DNA of 64,000 nucleotides from Sphingomonadales bacterium UBA6157 (GTDB lineage: Bacteria > Pseudomonadota > Alphaproteobacteria > Sphingomonadales > Sphingomonadaceae): contig DIUN01000039.1 of the NCBI GenBank assembly GCA_002423025.1, positions 1-64,000 on the forward strand, read 5' to 3'. Of the stretch, positions 18,192 through 27,900 are shown one piece after another (the stretch's first letter is position 1; each line of letters begins with the position of its first letter). The position numbers and the translations under genes were made by a program. The notes beneath the pieces were generated by a model that did no database searches, was not told the origin of the DNA, and worked only from the letters and a program-made list of their open reading frames with translations.

Positions 18192-20225
18192 ATGCGTTGT
18201 TCAATAATGGATTTATCGCCCGACGCTCAAGCTGCCCCGGTTCCCGAAGTGCGCAACCGCTGGCGGCGCGTCTGGCAGGCCCTTGCGGTGCTGCTGATCG
18301 TTCTCGTCGGTCTCTATGTTTATCAGTATGTTACGAAGGGCGCTTTCTGGAAATCGACGTTTGAATCCTATGTCTCCAAGCGCGCTGGCCGCCCGGTGCG
18401 CGTTGCCGGGGATTTTCAGCTGTATCTTGACCCCAATATCCGTTTTCGCGCCGAAGGGTTGACCATCGCCAACCCGGATTGGGCCGAGAAGGACCAGTTC
18501 TTTGCTGCCGAGAGCATCAATCTCGATGCCTCGCTGTGGCAGGCGATCTTCGGGGATGTGACAATCAACGATCTCGCTGTCGATGGCGGGCAGCTGGCCT
18601 TGCAGCGCCGCGCCGACAGATCCAACACTTGGACCTTCGGTGGCGGCGCGCTAGATATTCCGGACATCATCCGTGCCGCTGTCACCAACAGTCGCCTGAC
18701 GCTCATAGACGCTCCCACCGCGACCCGGCTCGACATGACCTTCAACGATATCGCCGGCACCGCCGCCAGCGGTGGCCAGCGCATCGATGGTCCGCTGGCC
18801 TTTGCCGGCACCGGCACGACGCGCGGCGCGCCGTTCCGCCTCGATGGCCGCCTGACCACGCCCAACCAGGCCGCCGCGGGTGGTCGCCTCGGCCTCGATC
18901 TGGTCGGCACGATCGCCCGCACCCGCATCACCATCGCCGGCACGCTGCCCGGCGCCACCCGCATCGACGGCGCCGATCTGCGCATCACCATGGCTGGCCG
19001 CAATTTTCAGGATCCCGGCCGGTTGTTCGGCATCATCCTGCCCGCCACGCGCCCTTATCGGCTCGCTGCCAACCTGACCAAGGCCAATCGCGAGTTCCGC
19101 TTCACCAACCTCACCGGCCGCATCGGCGATTCAGACATCGCCGGCACGCTCACCGCAACGCTTGCTGAAACGGCCAAGGATCGCTTCCGGATCGACGGGA
19201 AGCTGAACTCGAAAGCCCTCGACATCAAGGATGTCGGCCCGCTCATCGGCTATGATCCTGTCAAGCTCGAAGCCGGGCAGAGCATCGTCAAGCAGGTCTC
19301 CGGTCGCCCGCGCCTGCTGCCCGATGCCCCGCTTGCCATCGAGACGCTCGGCAAGTTCGATGCCCGTATCGATTATCGCGCCCGCGTTGTCCGCACCGGC
19401 AAGCTGCCGTTCGACAATCTCCGCCTGGTTCTGGGGCTCGATGACAAGCTGCTCACCCTCTCCCCGTTCGCCTTTGACATCGCCGGAGGGCGACTGATCG
19501 CCAAGATCGACATCAACGCCCGCACCCTGCCGGTGCGCACCGGTTATGATGTCCGGCTCACCCAGATCCCGCTTGGCAAGGTGCTGAACGGCTTCAATGT
19601 CGAGGATGCCGGCACCACTGCGTCCATACGTGGCCGGCTGCAATTGAAGGGCACCGGCGATACCGTCCACAAGTCCCTCGCCAGCGCCAATGGCCGCATC
19701 GCGCTGGTGGTGCCAACGGGCATGCTCTGGGTCCGCAACATCGAACTCGCCGAAGTCGATCTGCAGAATTTCCTCACCGCGCTGATCGGCAAGACGCTCA
19801 AGGACAAGCGCCTGATCAATTGCGGCATCGTCGCCTTTACCGTCACCAACGGTCGCGCGGTTGCCGATCCGATCATCATCGACACCAACAAGGCGGTGTT
19901 CCGCGGGCGCGGCGGCTTCAGCTTTGGCGATGAATCACTGGCCATGTCGCTTGAGGGCGATTCCAAGCAGTTCAGCCTGTTCTCCGGCCAATCGCCGATC
20001 AAGGTGAACGGCTATTTCGCCGATCCATCGATCAATCCGATCTCGGCCGAGCTGCTGGGCCGCGGCGCAGCTGCCGTAACCCTGGGCCTTGTCGCCACGC
20101 CTCTCGCCGCCATTGCGGCGTTCATCGATCTGGGCGACGCCAAGGACGTCAATTGCACCCCCATCCTGGCGGCCAAGCGTGACACGGCGAGCAACCGTGC
20201 CGCCAACGCTAAGCCTACGCGCTGA
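18192..20225 (+). CDS. AsmA-family membrane protein
   Basis: A 677-aa protein with a short cytoplasmic N-terminus, one membrane helix (ALAVLLIVLVGLYVYQYV) and then a long beta-rich AsmA body: VRVAGDFQLYLDPNIRFRAEGLTIANPDWAEKDQF is the classic AsmA start and NGRIALVVPTG lies in the AsmA-2 region. AsmA-like proteins bridge inner and outer membranes and are linked to phospholipid or outer-membrane homeostasis. The start is ATG 18192 or the in-frame ATG 18207; neither has a clear ribosome site. The 3' end overlaps the convergent glcF stop by 11 bp. Confidence 0.88.
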   Translation: MRCSIMDLSPDAQAAPVPEVRNRWRRVWQALAVLLIVLVGLYVYQYVTKGAFWKSTFESYVSKRAGRPVRVAGDFQLYLDPNIRFRAEGLTIANPDWAEKDQFFAAESINLDASLWQAIFGDVTINDLAVDGGQLALQRRADRSNTWTFGGGALDIPDIIRAAVTNSRLTLIDAPTATRLDMTFNDIAGTAASGGQRIDGPLAFAGTGTTRGAPFRLDGRLTTPNQAAAGGRLGLDLVGTIARTRITIAGTLPGATRIDGADLRITMAGRNFQDPGRLFGIILPATRPYRLAANLTKANREFRFTNLTGRIGDSDIAGTLTATLAETAKDRFRIDGKLNSKALDIKDVGPLIGYDPVKLEAGQSIVKQVSGRPRLLPDAPLAIETLGKFDARIDYRARVVRTGKLPFDNLRLVLGLDDKLLTLSPFAFDIAGGRLIAKIDINARTLPVRTGYDVRLTQIPLGKVLNGFNVEDAGTTASIRGRLQLKGTGDTVHKSLASANGRIALVVPTGMLWVRNIELAEVDLQNFLTALIGKTLKDKRLINCGIVAFTVTNGRAVADPIIIDTNKAVFRGRGGFSFGDESLAMSLEGDSKQFSLFSGQSPIKVNGYFADPSINPISAELLGRGAAAVTLGLVATPLAAIAAFIDLGDAKDVNCTPILAAKRDTASNRAANAKPTR

Positions 20226-21522
20226 ACGGCTGGTGCTGCGCTAGCGCTTTCGGTGCCGGGCCACCTGTCGCCCAATCGAGCAGCTCGACAGTGTGCACCA
20301 CCGGCACGCCGGTGCGCGCCGCGATCTGGGTGGCGCAGCCGATGTTGCCGGTGGCGATCACGTCCGGCTTGAGCCTCTCGATATTGGCGACCTTGCGGTC
20401 CCCCAGTTGCGCGGCGATGGCGGGCTGCAGGATGTTGTAGGTGCCGGCCGAGCCGCAGCACAGATGGGCTTCGGCCGGCTGGCGCACGGTGAACCCGGCG
20501 GCGGTGAGCAGGGCCTGCGGTGCGCTTGTCACCTTCTGGCCATGCTGGAGCGAGCAGGCGGATTGATAGGCCACCGTCATGCCGCCGGGCCGCGTGACGG
20601 GCGGCAGGCCGAGGCCTTCAACCAGTTCGCTGATGTCCCGCGCCAGCGCCGAGACGCGGGCGGCGCGGGCAGCATAGGCCGGGTCGGTCCGCAGCATATT
20701 GCCATAGTCCTTGATTGTGGTGCCGCAGCCGGAGGCGGTGACAACGATGGCGGCGAGGCCTTTGCCCTCGATCTCGGCGGTCCAGGCATCGACATTGCGG
20801 CGGGCTGCAGCCAGGCCATCGGCCTCGCGCCCCAGATGATGGACCAGTGCGCCGCAGCACGCCTCGCCGGGAGCCGCGATCACTTCATGCCCCATGCGGC
20901 CGAGCAGCCTTATGGTGGCGGCGCGGATTTCCGGCCGCAGCACTGGCTCGGCACAGCCGCCGAGCAACGCAATGCGCCCGACAGGCGCGGCAGGCGCGGG
21001 CGGCGCGGGCAGGGCGCGGCCAGCCCGCGCCGGGGCCAGCGCCAGCATGGCCGCCAGCGGCCGCAGCGCCGGCACCCTGGCGAGCAGCGGCGCCACCGGC
21101 CGGGCCAGCCGGGCAAGGCTGATCGCGAGGCGGAAGCGCGCCGGGTGCGGCAGCACGGCGGCGAGCAGCGCGCGCGTCAGCCGGTCCGCCAGTGGCCGCC
21201 GGTAATTCTCCTGCACATAGGCCCGGGCGTGATCGACAAGGTGCATGTAGTTCACGCCCGAGGGGCAGGTGGTCATGCAGGCAAGGCAGGAGAGGCAGCG
21301 GTCGATATGCTTGACGACTTCGGCGTTGGGCTTTGCCTCGGTTTCCAGCATTTCCTTCATCAGGTAGATGCGGCCGCGCGGTGAATCGAGCTCGTCACCG
21401 AGCAGCACATAGGTCGGGCAGGTGGCGGTGCAGAAGCCGCAATGCACGCATTTGCGGATAATCGATTCCGCCGTTGCCATCGCCGGGTCGGCAAGCTGTG
21501 CGGGGGTGAAATGCGTTTGCAT
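20215..21522 (-). CDS. glcF: glycolate oxidase iron-sulfur subunit GlcF
   Basis: A 435-aa protein with two 4Fe-4S motifs, CVHCGFCTATCP and CLSCLACMTTCP, followed by two cysteine-rich CCG domains (GEACCGAL and HLCCGSAGTYN). This is the standard GlcF layout. With GlcD and GlcE it oxidises glycolate to glyoxylate and passes electrons to the quinone pool. Last gene of glcDEF, five bases after glcE. It converges on the AsmA gene with overlapping stop regions. Confidence 0.93.
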   Translation of the reverse strand: MQTHFTPAQLADPAMATAESIIRKCVHCGFCTATCPTYVLLGDELDSPRGRIYLMKEMLETEAKPNAEVVKHIDRCLSCLACMTTCPSGVNYMHLVDHARAYVQENYRRPLADRLTRALLAAVLPHPARFRLAISLARLARPVAPLLARVPALRPLAAMLALAPARAGRALPAPPAPAAPVGRIALLGGCAEPVLRPEIRAATIRLLGRMGHEVIAAPGEACCGALVHHLGREADGLAAARRNVDAWTAEIEGKGLAAIVVTASGCGTTIKDYGNMLRTDPAYAARAARVSALARDISELVEGLGLPPVTRPGGMTVAYQSACSLQHGQKVTSAPQALLTAAGFTVRQPAEAHLCCGSAGTYNILQPAIAAQLGDRKVANIERLKPDVIATGNIGCATQIAARTGVPVVHTVELLDWATGGPAPKALAQHQPFSA

Positions 21523-21527
21523 GGGGT

Positions 21528-22667
21528 TCAGCCGAACCTGTGCGGATCAAGGATGCCGTCCGGATCAAAGGCGGCCTTCACCCGGGCGGAGAGTGCCGCC
21601 ACGCCGGGGCTTTCCGGATGCAGGATCGGCAGCCCGCCACCATCGCCGCGCACCAGCACGGCGTGGCCACCGGCCGCGCTGGCGGCGGCGCGCACGGCCA
21701 GGCCATCGGCGCCCGGCGGCAGCTGCAGCCAGATCAGCCCGCCGGCCCAATCATACAGCCAATAGGCGCCCATCGCGGCCAGCGGCTGGGTCACCTGTGC
21801 GCCGGCGGTGGGCGGTACGTTGATGCGCCACAGTGTACCCTCCCCGGCGAGCGGCGCGGCGTGGCGGATGCCATCCCACAGTGCGGCGCTGTCTGCTTCC
21901 AGCAGCACGTCCGGCCCCTGCGGCTTGAACAGCGCCAGCAGCATCTGCGTGCGCGCCTGCACGGAGGGGGCAAAGCCTTCGAGCCGCAGCGCCGTGAGCG
22001 CCGGGTTGCATAGGGCAGCCGGCACATGCGCCGCCGCCGCCACTTCGGCCTGCGAGCCCATGGCTTGCGCCATGGCCAGGATCGCGGCCTCATCGCTCAG
22101 GCCGGGCAGCACGATGGTGGCGCTGGCACGCGGCCGGGGCAGAACCTTCAGCGTCACTTCGGTGAGCGCCGCCAGCCGCCCCCAGCTGTTGGCCATCAGC
22201 TTGGGCAGGTCATAGCCCGTGACGTTCTTGACCACCTTGGCGCCGCCGATGAACGCCTCGCCGCGCCCGGAAACGGCGCGAAAGCCGAGGAAATGGTCCC
22301 GCACCGCGCCGGCGGAAAGCCGCCGCGAGCCGGAAACGCCGGCCGCGATCACGCCGCCCAGCGTCGCAGCTTCGGCAGAGCCGAACAGCCGCCCATGATC
22401 GTATGGATCAAAGGCCAGCATCTGGCCCTGCGCCGCCAGCAGCGCCTCGATCTCGGCGAGCGGTGTTGCGGCGCCGGCGGTGAGCACCAGCTCGGGCGGG
22501 TCATAATCGATGACGCCGGCAAAGCCCTGCATCGAGAGGATCGTCGTCTCGCGCTGCTGGCCGATGCCGGCCTTGCTGCCGCCGCCGCGCAGTTCCAGCC
22601 GCTGGCCGCTGGCCCGCGCCGTGCCGATCGCCTCGGCAAGCTCGCTGATGCTGCTGGGCCGCAGCAT
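21528..22667 (-). CDS. glcE: glycolate oxidase FAD-binding subunit GlcE
   Basis: A 379-aa FAD-linked oxidase subunit shorter than GlcD. It shows the PCMH-type FAD-binding features LRGGGSKAGIG, GSAEAATLGGVIAAGVSGSRRLSAGAVRDHFLG and VVKNVTGYDLPKLM, the last being highly characteristic of GlcE. The ATG at 22667 overlaps the glcD stop by one base (TGATG), so translation is coupled and the longer upstream reading frame is not used. Confidence 0.92.
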   Translation of the reverse strand: MLRPSSISELAEAIGTARASGQRLELRGGGSKAGIGQQRETTILSMQGFAGVIDYDPPELVLTAGAATPLAEIEALLAAQGQMLAFDPYDHGRLFGSAEAATLGGVIAAGVSGSRRLSAGAVRDHFLGFRAVSGRGEAFIGGAKVVKNVTGYDLPKLMANSWGRLAALTEVTLKVLPRPRASATIVLPGLSDEAAILAMAQAMGSQAEVAAAAHVPAALCNPALTALRLEGFAPSVQARTQMLLALFKPQGPDVLLEADSAALWDGIRHAAPLAGEGTLWRINVPPTAGAQVTQPLAAMGAYWLYDWAGGLIWLQLPPGADGLAVRAAASAAGGHAVLVRGDGGGLPILHPESPGVAALSARVKAAFDPDGILDPHRFG

Positions 22668-24154
22668 CAGAAGCGCGGCAGCTCGGGGAAGGGCAGCTTG
22701 CCATGGTGGACATGCACCCGGCCCATCTCGGCGCAGCGGTGCAACAGCGGGAAGACCTTGCCGGGGTTGAGCAGCAGCCCGGGGTCGAAGGCGCTTTTCA
22801 CCCGCTCCTGGTGCGCCAGGTCCGTCTCGCTGAACATTGCCGGCATCAGGTCGCGCTTTTCCACGCCCACGCCATGCTCGCCGGTGAGCACGCCGCCCAC
22901 TTCCACGCACAGCCGCAGGATGTCCGCGCCAAAGGCCTCGGCCTGCGCCAGCTCACCGGGCTTGTTGGCATCGTAGAGGATCAACGGGTGGAGGTTGCCA
23001 TCCCCGGCATGGAAGACGTTGGCCACCTTGAGGCCATAGGCGAGCGAAAGCTGCTCCATGCGCTGCAGCACATCGGGCAGGCGGCGGCGCGGAATGGTGC
23101 CATCCATGCAGAAGTAATCCGGCGAGATGCGCCCCACGGCCGGAAAGGCCGCCTTGCGCCCTGCCCAGAAGGAGAGGCGCTCGGCCTCATTCGTCGAGAC
23201 GCGCGAGGTGACAGCACCATTGGCCGCGGCGATCTTGGCCACTTCATCGATCAGATAGTCACACTCCGCCGAAGGCCCATCGAGCTCGACGATGAGCAGC
23301 GCCTCGACATCGAGCGGATAGCCGACGTTGACAAAGGCTTCCGCGGCATGGATCGCCGGCCGGTCCATCATCTCCATGCCGGCCGGGATGATGCCGGCGC
23401 CGATCACCTCCGCCACGCACTGCCCGGCGCTTTCCACGCTGGGGAAGCCGAGCAGCACGGCGCGTGCCGTTTCCGGCCGGGGCAGGATGCGGACGGTCAC
23501 CTCCGTCACCACGCCGAGCAGCCCTTCCGAGCCGATGACGATGCCGAGCAGGTCCAGCCCCTGCGGATCAAGCTGGCGGCCGCCGAGCCGGACGATCTCG
23601 CCATCGATGAGCACCAGTTCGACCCCCAGGACATTGTTGGTCGTCAGGCCATATTTGAGGCAGTGCACGCCGCCGGAGTTTTCCGCGACATTGCCGCCAA
23701 TCGAGCAGGCGATCTGGCTCGATGGATCGGGTGCATAGTAAAAGCCGCGCTCCTCGACAGCCTGGGTGATGGCAAGGTTGGTCACGCCCGGCTGCACCAC
23801 CGCGACCCGATCCGCATAATCGATATCGAGCACCTGGTTGAGCCGCGAGAGCCCGAGCAGCACGCCATCCGCCAGCGGCAGCGCCCCGCCGGAAAGCGAG
23901 GTGCCCGAGCCGCGCGGTACCACCTTGACGCCATTGGCGTTGCACCAGCGCAGCACGGCGGCCACTTGCGCGGTGTTCTCCGGCAGCGCCACCACCAGCG
24001 GCACCTGGGCATAGGCGGTCAGCCCATCCGATTCCCAGGGGCGCAGCGAGGCCGGATCGCTAATCACGCCCTCGCCGGGGATGATGGCGCGCAACGCGGC
24101 GATGATCTCGCTGCGGCGGGCCATCACGGCCATATCGGGGGCGGGCATTTCCAT
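22667..24154 (-). CDS. glcD: glycolate oxidase catalytic subunit GlcD
   Basis: A 495-aa flavoprotein of the FAD-binding PCMH / D-lactate dehydrogenase family. VVPRGSGTSLSGGALPLADG binds the FAD diphosphate, YYAPDPSSQIACSIGGNVAENSGG is the second FAD block, and GDGNLHPLI and GEHGVGVEKR are the C-terminal signature. First gene of the glcDEF operon; the promoter must lie in 24155-24304, shared with the divergent NTF2-like gene. It lets the cell recover two-carbon acids such as glycolate as glyoxylate. Confidence 0.93.
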   Translation of the reverse strand: MEMPAPDMAVMARRSEIIAALRAIIPGEGVISDPASLRPWESDGLTAYAQVPLVVALPENTAQVAAVLRWCNANGVKVVPRGSGTSLSGGALPLADGVLLGLSRLNQVLDIDYADRVAVVQPGVTNLAITQAVEERGFYYAPDPSSQIACSIGGNVAENSGGVHCLKYGLTTNNVLGVELVLIDGEIVRLGGRQLDPQGLDLLGIVIGSEGLLGVVTEVTVRILPRPETARAVLLGFPSVESAGQCVAEVIGAGIIPAGMEMMDRPAIHAAEAFVNVGYPLDVEALLIVELDGPSAECDYLIDEVAKIAAANGAVTSRVSTNEAERLSFWAGRKAAFPAVGRISPDYFCMDGTIPRRRLPDVLQRMEQLSLAYGLKVANVFHAGDGNLHPLILYDANKPGELAQAEAFGADILRLCVEVGGVLTGEHGVGVEKRDLMPAMFSETDLAHQERVKSAFDPGLLLNPGKVFPLLHRCAEMGRVHVHHGKLPFPELPRF

Positions 24155-24304
24155 GCCGCCTGCTTAGCGCAAAGCGCAGGCCGCGCGACAGCAGACTCTT
24201 TTTCGCAGGGGCCGATAATCTCCGGCTGCCGACGAGACGCAATACGCCCATCGAAATCCCGGATGCACAGGCCAAGTCTGTGCGCTGCAGAGGGAGAGAG
24301 CGGC

Positions 24305-24787
24305 ATGGAACAGCAGATCGACGCGGCGCTCTTTGCCTATGCAGACGCTTGGCGGCTGAACAGCGCCGAGGCGCTGGCGCCGCATTGGGCGCAGGATCGC
24401 TTTGCCTATTACAAGGCCGAGGAAATCCTCAGCTTCTATACCGTATTTGCTGATGTGCAGGCTTATTGGCGGCAGAACGAGGGGCTGCACGACGATATCC
24501 GGCTGCGGCTGCACAATCTGCGCCACATCCGCATCGCCGAGGACTGCCGGATGGTGGCGATGGACATGAATTGGGACATCCGCTTCCGCCCCGAGGCAAC
24601 GCTCGCCAGCGGCATGCCCTTCCACCATCGCGGCAAGGCGATGGGCGGCTTCAACCATGTTCTGGCCATGCTCGCCCACACCGATGCCGGCTGGCAGCTG
24701 ATCGGCTGGAGCGAGACGCCCGACGCCGCGATCACCTATCTCACCCAGCTTTACTACAAGACCGCCGCCGAGGATTTTCGTCCCTGA
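24305..24787 (+). CDS. NTF2/SnoaL-like protein, function unknown
   Basis: A 160-aa protein with the size and cone-fold character of NTF2-like proteins: an N-terminal helix (LFAYADAWRLNSAEALAPHWAQD) followed by strands, ending in AHTDAGWQLIGWSETPDAA. No catalytic residue set could be assigned. It has a strong ribosome site (AGGGAGAG five bases before the ATG). Divergent from glcD, so a shared regulatory region is possible. Confidence 0.75.
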   Translation: MEQQIDAALFAYADAWRLNSAEALAPHWAQDRFAYYKAEEILSFYTVFADVQAYWRQNEGLHDDIRLRLHNLRHIRIAEDCRMVAMDMNWDIRFRPEATLASGMPFHHRGKAMGGFNHVLAMLAHTDAGWQLIGWSETPDAAITYLTQLYYKTAAEDFRP

Positions 24788-24831
24788 AAACCCCCGGCGG
24801 CAAGCCTGTCCGACTGGCTTGTCTGAACGGC

Positions 24832-25785
24832 CTATTTGAAGGGCTTGGGCTTGTTCTCCAGCTTGTAGACTTCAAAGCTGGTGACGTTCGGTTCCACCCA
24901 TTTCTCGGGCGCATCCATGTAGATGGGGTAGCGCTTCTCGGTATAGGCGCGGATGTCCTTTGGCAGTTCGTCCACCGAGGCGAGGGACTTGGTGTGGCTG
25001 CGGTAGAACAGATGCCCCGGCTTGTTGCCCATCAGCATCCACGGCAGCCAGGTGCCGATCCGCTGCCAGGCACCATGGCTCTCGATCCGCTGCACCGAGC
25101 GCCAGTTCTCCAGGTCCGCCCGCTTGGCGACAAACTGCAGATATTCCGACACGCGGACATACTCCTGGCCGGAGCTTTCGCGTGGCCATTCCTTGGGGTC
25201 GAGCACGTTCTTCCAGCGGGTGTTGACGTCAAAGCTGGTCATCGCAAGGTCGCCCATCATCGTCCAGGGCAGCCGCAGCGGAAACTCCGTCACCATGCCC
25301 TCGCCGAGCTTGGCTTCGATCGTCGGTCCGATGATCGAGTTCACCGGGTTGTTGTGGATGTGCGAAACTTCCACCGTCTCGCCCCCCAGCATCGGGTTGG
25401 CCCAGGTCTCCATGATCTGGCCGGTGCGCAGGTCCTTGTAGTAACCGACTTCGCGGTGGAGGCTGCGATAGCGCGAGTTGCCCAGCGATTCCATCCGGTT
25501 GGCGCCAAAGCCCTCCAGATCGAACAGCGGCTGGATGACCTGCTCGTCCCCGATCACCGCGAACACCCGGCCCTTGAACCACCCATAGTTGGTGCCAGGG
25601 TCAATGCCGAGGTTCATCCGCGCCAGCACCTCGGCATTGTGCGTCGGGTCATTGGGGTTGAAGCCGCCGGTCGCGGCCATCGCCGGGCCTTGCGCCGCTG
25701 CCGCCGAGGCATTGGCCAGCATCGGCAGCAGCGCACCCATGCCGAGCATGCCGGTGCCGCCTGTCAGTAATTGTCGCCTGTCCAT
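24832..25785 (-). CDS. DUF1838 family exported protein
   Basis: A 317-aa protein starting MDRRQLLTGGTGMLG, a twin-arginine-type signal with a hydrophobic core, suggesting export of a folded protein. The body (DPTHNAEVLARMNLGIDPGTN, FAVIGDEQVIQPLFDLEGFG, MDAPEKWVEPN) matches DUF1838, a family of unknown function seen in sphingomonads and other proteobacteria. The start at 25785 is supported by AGGGAG six bases upstream; an in-frame ATG at 25812 lacks one. Third gene of an operon with an exported amine oxidase and a cytochrome c. Confidence 0.78.
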   Translation of the reverse strand: MDRRQLLTGGTGMLGMGALLPMLANASAAAAQGPAMAATGGFNPNDPTHNAEVLARMNLGIDPGTNYGWFKGRVFAVIGDEQVIQPLFDLEGFGANRMESLGNSRYRSLHREVGYYKDLRTGQIMETWANPMLGGETVEVSHIHNNPVNSIIGPTIEAKLGEGMVTEFPLRLPWTMMGDLAMTSFDVNTRWKNVLDPKEWPRESSGQEYVRVSEYLQFVAKRADLENWRSVQRIESHGAWQRIGTWLPWMLMGNKPGHLFYRSHTKSLASVDELPKDIRAYTEKRYPIYMDAPEKWVEPNVTSFEVYKLENKPKPFK

Positions 25786-25885
25786 CCCACTCTCCCTGCA
25801 AGTCCCTTGCACGGATGATGGAGGCGTTGGCCGGCAATGCGCGGTGCGTGAAGGCTTTGTCCGGCCTGTGGATAGCGGCTCGGGC

Positions 25886-26305
25886 CTACTCCTGTTCGCG
25901 CACCGTCGAAGCGTCGCCGATGATCTCCTTGACCATCTCCGGCGTCACCTTGCTGCGATATTTGTTGCCGAAGTTGATCCGCACATAGGCGACCACATCG
26001 GCGATCTGCTGCGGCGTCAACGCGTCGCGGAACCACGGCATCGCGCCGCGCCCCTGCACGACCAGGCTGATCGGATATTCCGGATATTCCAGCTTCTCGT
26101 TGTTGGCGAGCGGCAGGATGACACCGGCACCGACGCCGCCCTTGCCATTGGCCATGTGGCAAGCCTGGCAGATGTTCTTGTACACCGCCTCGCCGGGGTG
26201 CGGCGCCGCCACCTTGGCGGTGGCGGCCAGCGCCGGAGACGCCGTGAGAAGCGCCGGGCCGGCGACAAGCAGCGCCATGAGTGCCAGACTGTGCATGCGG
26301 ATCAT
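25886..26305 (-). CDS. periplasmic c-type cytochrome
   Basis: A 139-aa protein with a cleavable signal peptide ending SPALAA, a single heme-attachment motif CQACH and a probable Met ligand in GRGAMPWFRDALTPQQ. The closing segment IADVVAYVRINFGN is standard class I cytochrome c. Likely electron acceptor for the amine oxidase encoded immediately upstream. ATG 26305 has AGGAGG seven bases upstream; ATG 26308, which overlaps the oxidase stop, is also possible. Confidence 0.9.
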   Translation of the reverse strand: MIRMHSLALMALLVAGPALLTASPALAATAKVAAPHPGEAVYKNICQACHMANGKGGVGAGVILPLANNEKLEYPEYPISLVVQGRGAMPWFRDALTPQQIADVVAYVRINFGNKYRSKVTPEMVKEIIGDASTVREQE

Positions 26306-26307
26306 CA

Positions 26308-27900
26308 TCAGGCCTCCTGGGCGCGCTTGTGCAGGCGGGTCACGGCATCGAGCGAAGAGAGCAGCGCGCCCTCCATCCAGCAGCCGACATAAGAGGCATG
26401 CTCGCCGGCCAGCACGATGCGGTTATCGACAGCCACCAGCGTCTGGTAATGCTCCTTGCGGGTCTCCTCGGTCCAGCGGGCGCAGCAACCGAGGGTGAAC
26501 GGCACGCGGCTCCACGCCACCGAGGCGCCGTTGGAGAACTCCTTGCGATAGCTCTCCGGGTGGAACACCGCGCCTTGCTTTAGCGCCACTTCCACCCGCT
26601 CTTCGGGCGTCATGCCAGCCAGCTTGTAGGCCGCGCCGCCAAAGGCATAGGTGCCCAGGATCACCCCTGGCCCTGCGCTGTGCAGGCCACCGCTGGGGTA
26701 GGAGATCATGGCGATCTCCTGGTCGGTGAAGCTGATGCCGCCGTAAATGGCTTCATCCTCCTCCCAGAAGCGGCGCTTCATCTCGAGGCCGACCTTCACC
26801 GAGTTGGAATAGGGCACCGCCGCAATGGCCGCGAGCAGCCCCGGCGAGGCATCAAGCTCGATCTGGTAGAGAATGCCGAGCGGGATGGTGCAGACGCAAT
26901 AATCGGCCTTGGCTTCCTTGATCTGGCCCGTCGCCATGTCCGTGTAGGTGGCCGTGACATTGCCGCCGCTCTGGTCGATCTTGGTTACCTTGGCGCCGTA
27001 GCGGATCATGCCCGCCACCTGCTTGCCAAAGGCCTTGCCGATCATGCCCATGCCGCCGACCGGCTGGAACATCGTCGTCTGGTGGAAGCCGTCCATGTGG
27101 TGCTGCACGACGTTCCAGATCCGCGAGTCCATCACGTCCTTGAACGCGAACGGCTCGGACGGGATCGGCGCGCCATCGACACCGCCACCCCGCGGCCGGT
27201 CAAAGCCGCGGCGGGCGGAAGAGCGCATGCCCTTCACATAGCGCATGTCCTTGTCGAGCAGGCCCCAAGTGCGCAGCGATTCCCGGAGTCTGTCGGTGTC
27301 CTCGATGGTCATCGCCGTATCGAGGCTCTTGTTGTCGATGGCCTTGCCGAGCAGCTCGGCAATGTTGCCCTCATAGTCCGCCGCCAGCTCGCGGTAGCGC
27401 TGCGGCTTGCCGCCAAAGGCCTTGCTCTGGTGCACCAGAGCCTGGTGGTTGAGCTGCATGAACGGCTCCAGCGCCACGCCGAACTGCTTGCAATAGTGCA
27501 GCAGGGTGCGGTGATGGTGGGGGATGCGCCACGGGCCGGGGTTCAGATAATTGCCCGGCGCAAAGTCCACCTTCTGGGTAGCGCCGCCGAGCTCGGTGTA
27601 GGTATCCCCGCCATAAAGCGACCAGTTCCGGCCACCAGGCCGGGTGTTGTATTCCAGGATTTCGACCTTGTAGCCCGCCTTGGTCAACTCATAGGCCGCC
27701 AGCATGCCAGCCAGCCCGGCGCCGAGCACCAGCACCGAGGCGCCTTCGCGCGCTCCCTGCAGGTTCGGCGGCCCCTTGAACTGCGTCTCGGCGGCATGGC
27801 CCATCGAGGTCATCGCCTGGTAAAGCGCCGAAGTGCCGCCCGCCATGCCAATGGCCCGCAGCATCTGCCGCCGCGTCGGCATCATCCCGTCACTCATCAT
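26308..27900 (-). CDS. Tat-exported flavin monoamine oxidase family protein
   Basis: A protein of about 530 aa. The N-terminus TRRQMLRAIGMAGG is a twin-arginine signal. The FAD dinucleotide motif VLVLGAGLAGMLAAYEL is followed by ILEYNTRPGGRNWS, and the C-terminus RIVLAGEHASYVGCWMEGALLSS is the amine-oxidase FAD-closing block. The family oxidises amines or L-amino acids. Encoded ahead of a cytochrome c rather than acting alone, it may work as a dehydrogenase feeding the respiratory chain. The start is uncertain among 27924, 27900 and 27897; the longer frame to 28140 does not look like protein. Confidence 0.85.
   Translation of the reverse strand: MMSDGMMPTRRQMLRAIGMAGGTSALYQAMTSMGHAAETQFKGPPNLQGAREGASVLVLGAGLAGMLAAYELTKAGYKVEILEYNTRPGGRNWSLYGGDTYTELGGATQKVDFAPGNYLNPGPWRIPHHHRTLLHYCKQFGVALEPFMQLNHQALVHQSKAFGGKPQRYRELAADYEGNIAELLGKAIDNKSLDTAMTIEDTDRLRESLRTWGLLDKDMRYVKGMRSSARRGFDRPRGGGVDGAPIPSEPFAFKDVMDSRIWNVVQHHMDGFHQTTMFQPVGGMGMIGKAFGKQVAGMIRYGAKVTKIDQSGGNVTATYTDMATGQIKEAKADYCVCTIPLGILYQIELDASPGLLAAIAAVPYSNSVKVGLEMKRRFWEEDEAIYGGISFTDQEIAMISYPSGGLHSAGPGVILGTYAFGGAAYKLAGMTPEERVEVALKQGAVFHPESYRKEFSNGASVAWSRVPFTLGCCARWTEETRKEHYQTLVAVDNRIVLAGEHASYVGCWMEGALLSSLDAVTRLHKRAQEA

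Noticed and set aside
18173..18198. Stress promoter for the AsmA gene
   Set aside because: GGAAC to GTT spacing is 18 bp and the -10 would fall inside the predicted start region.
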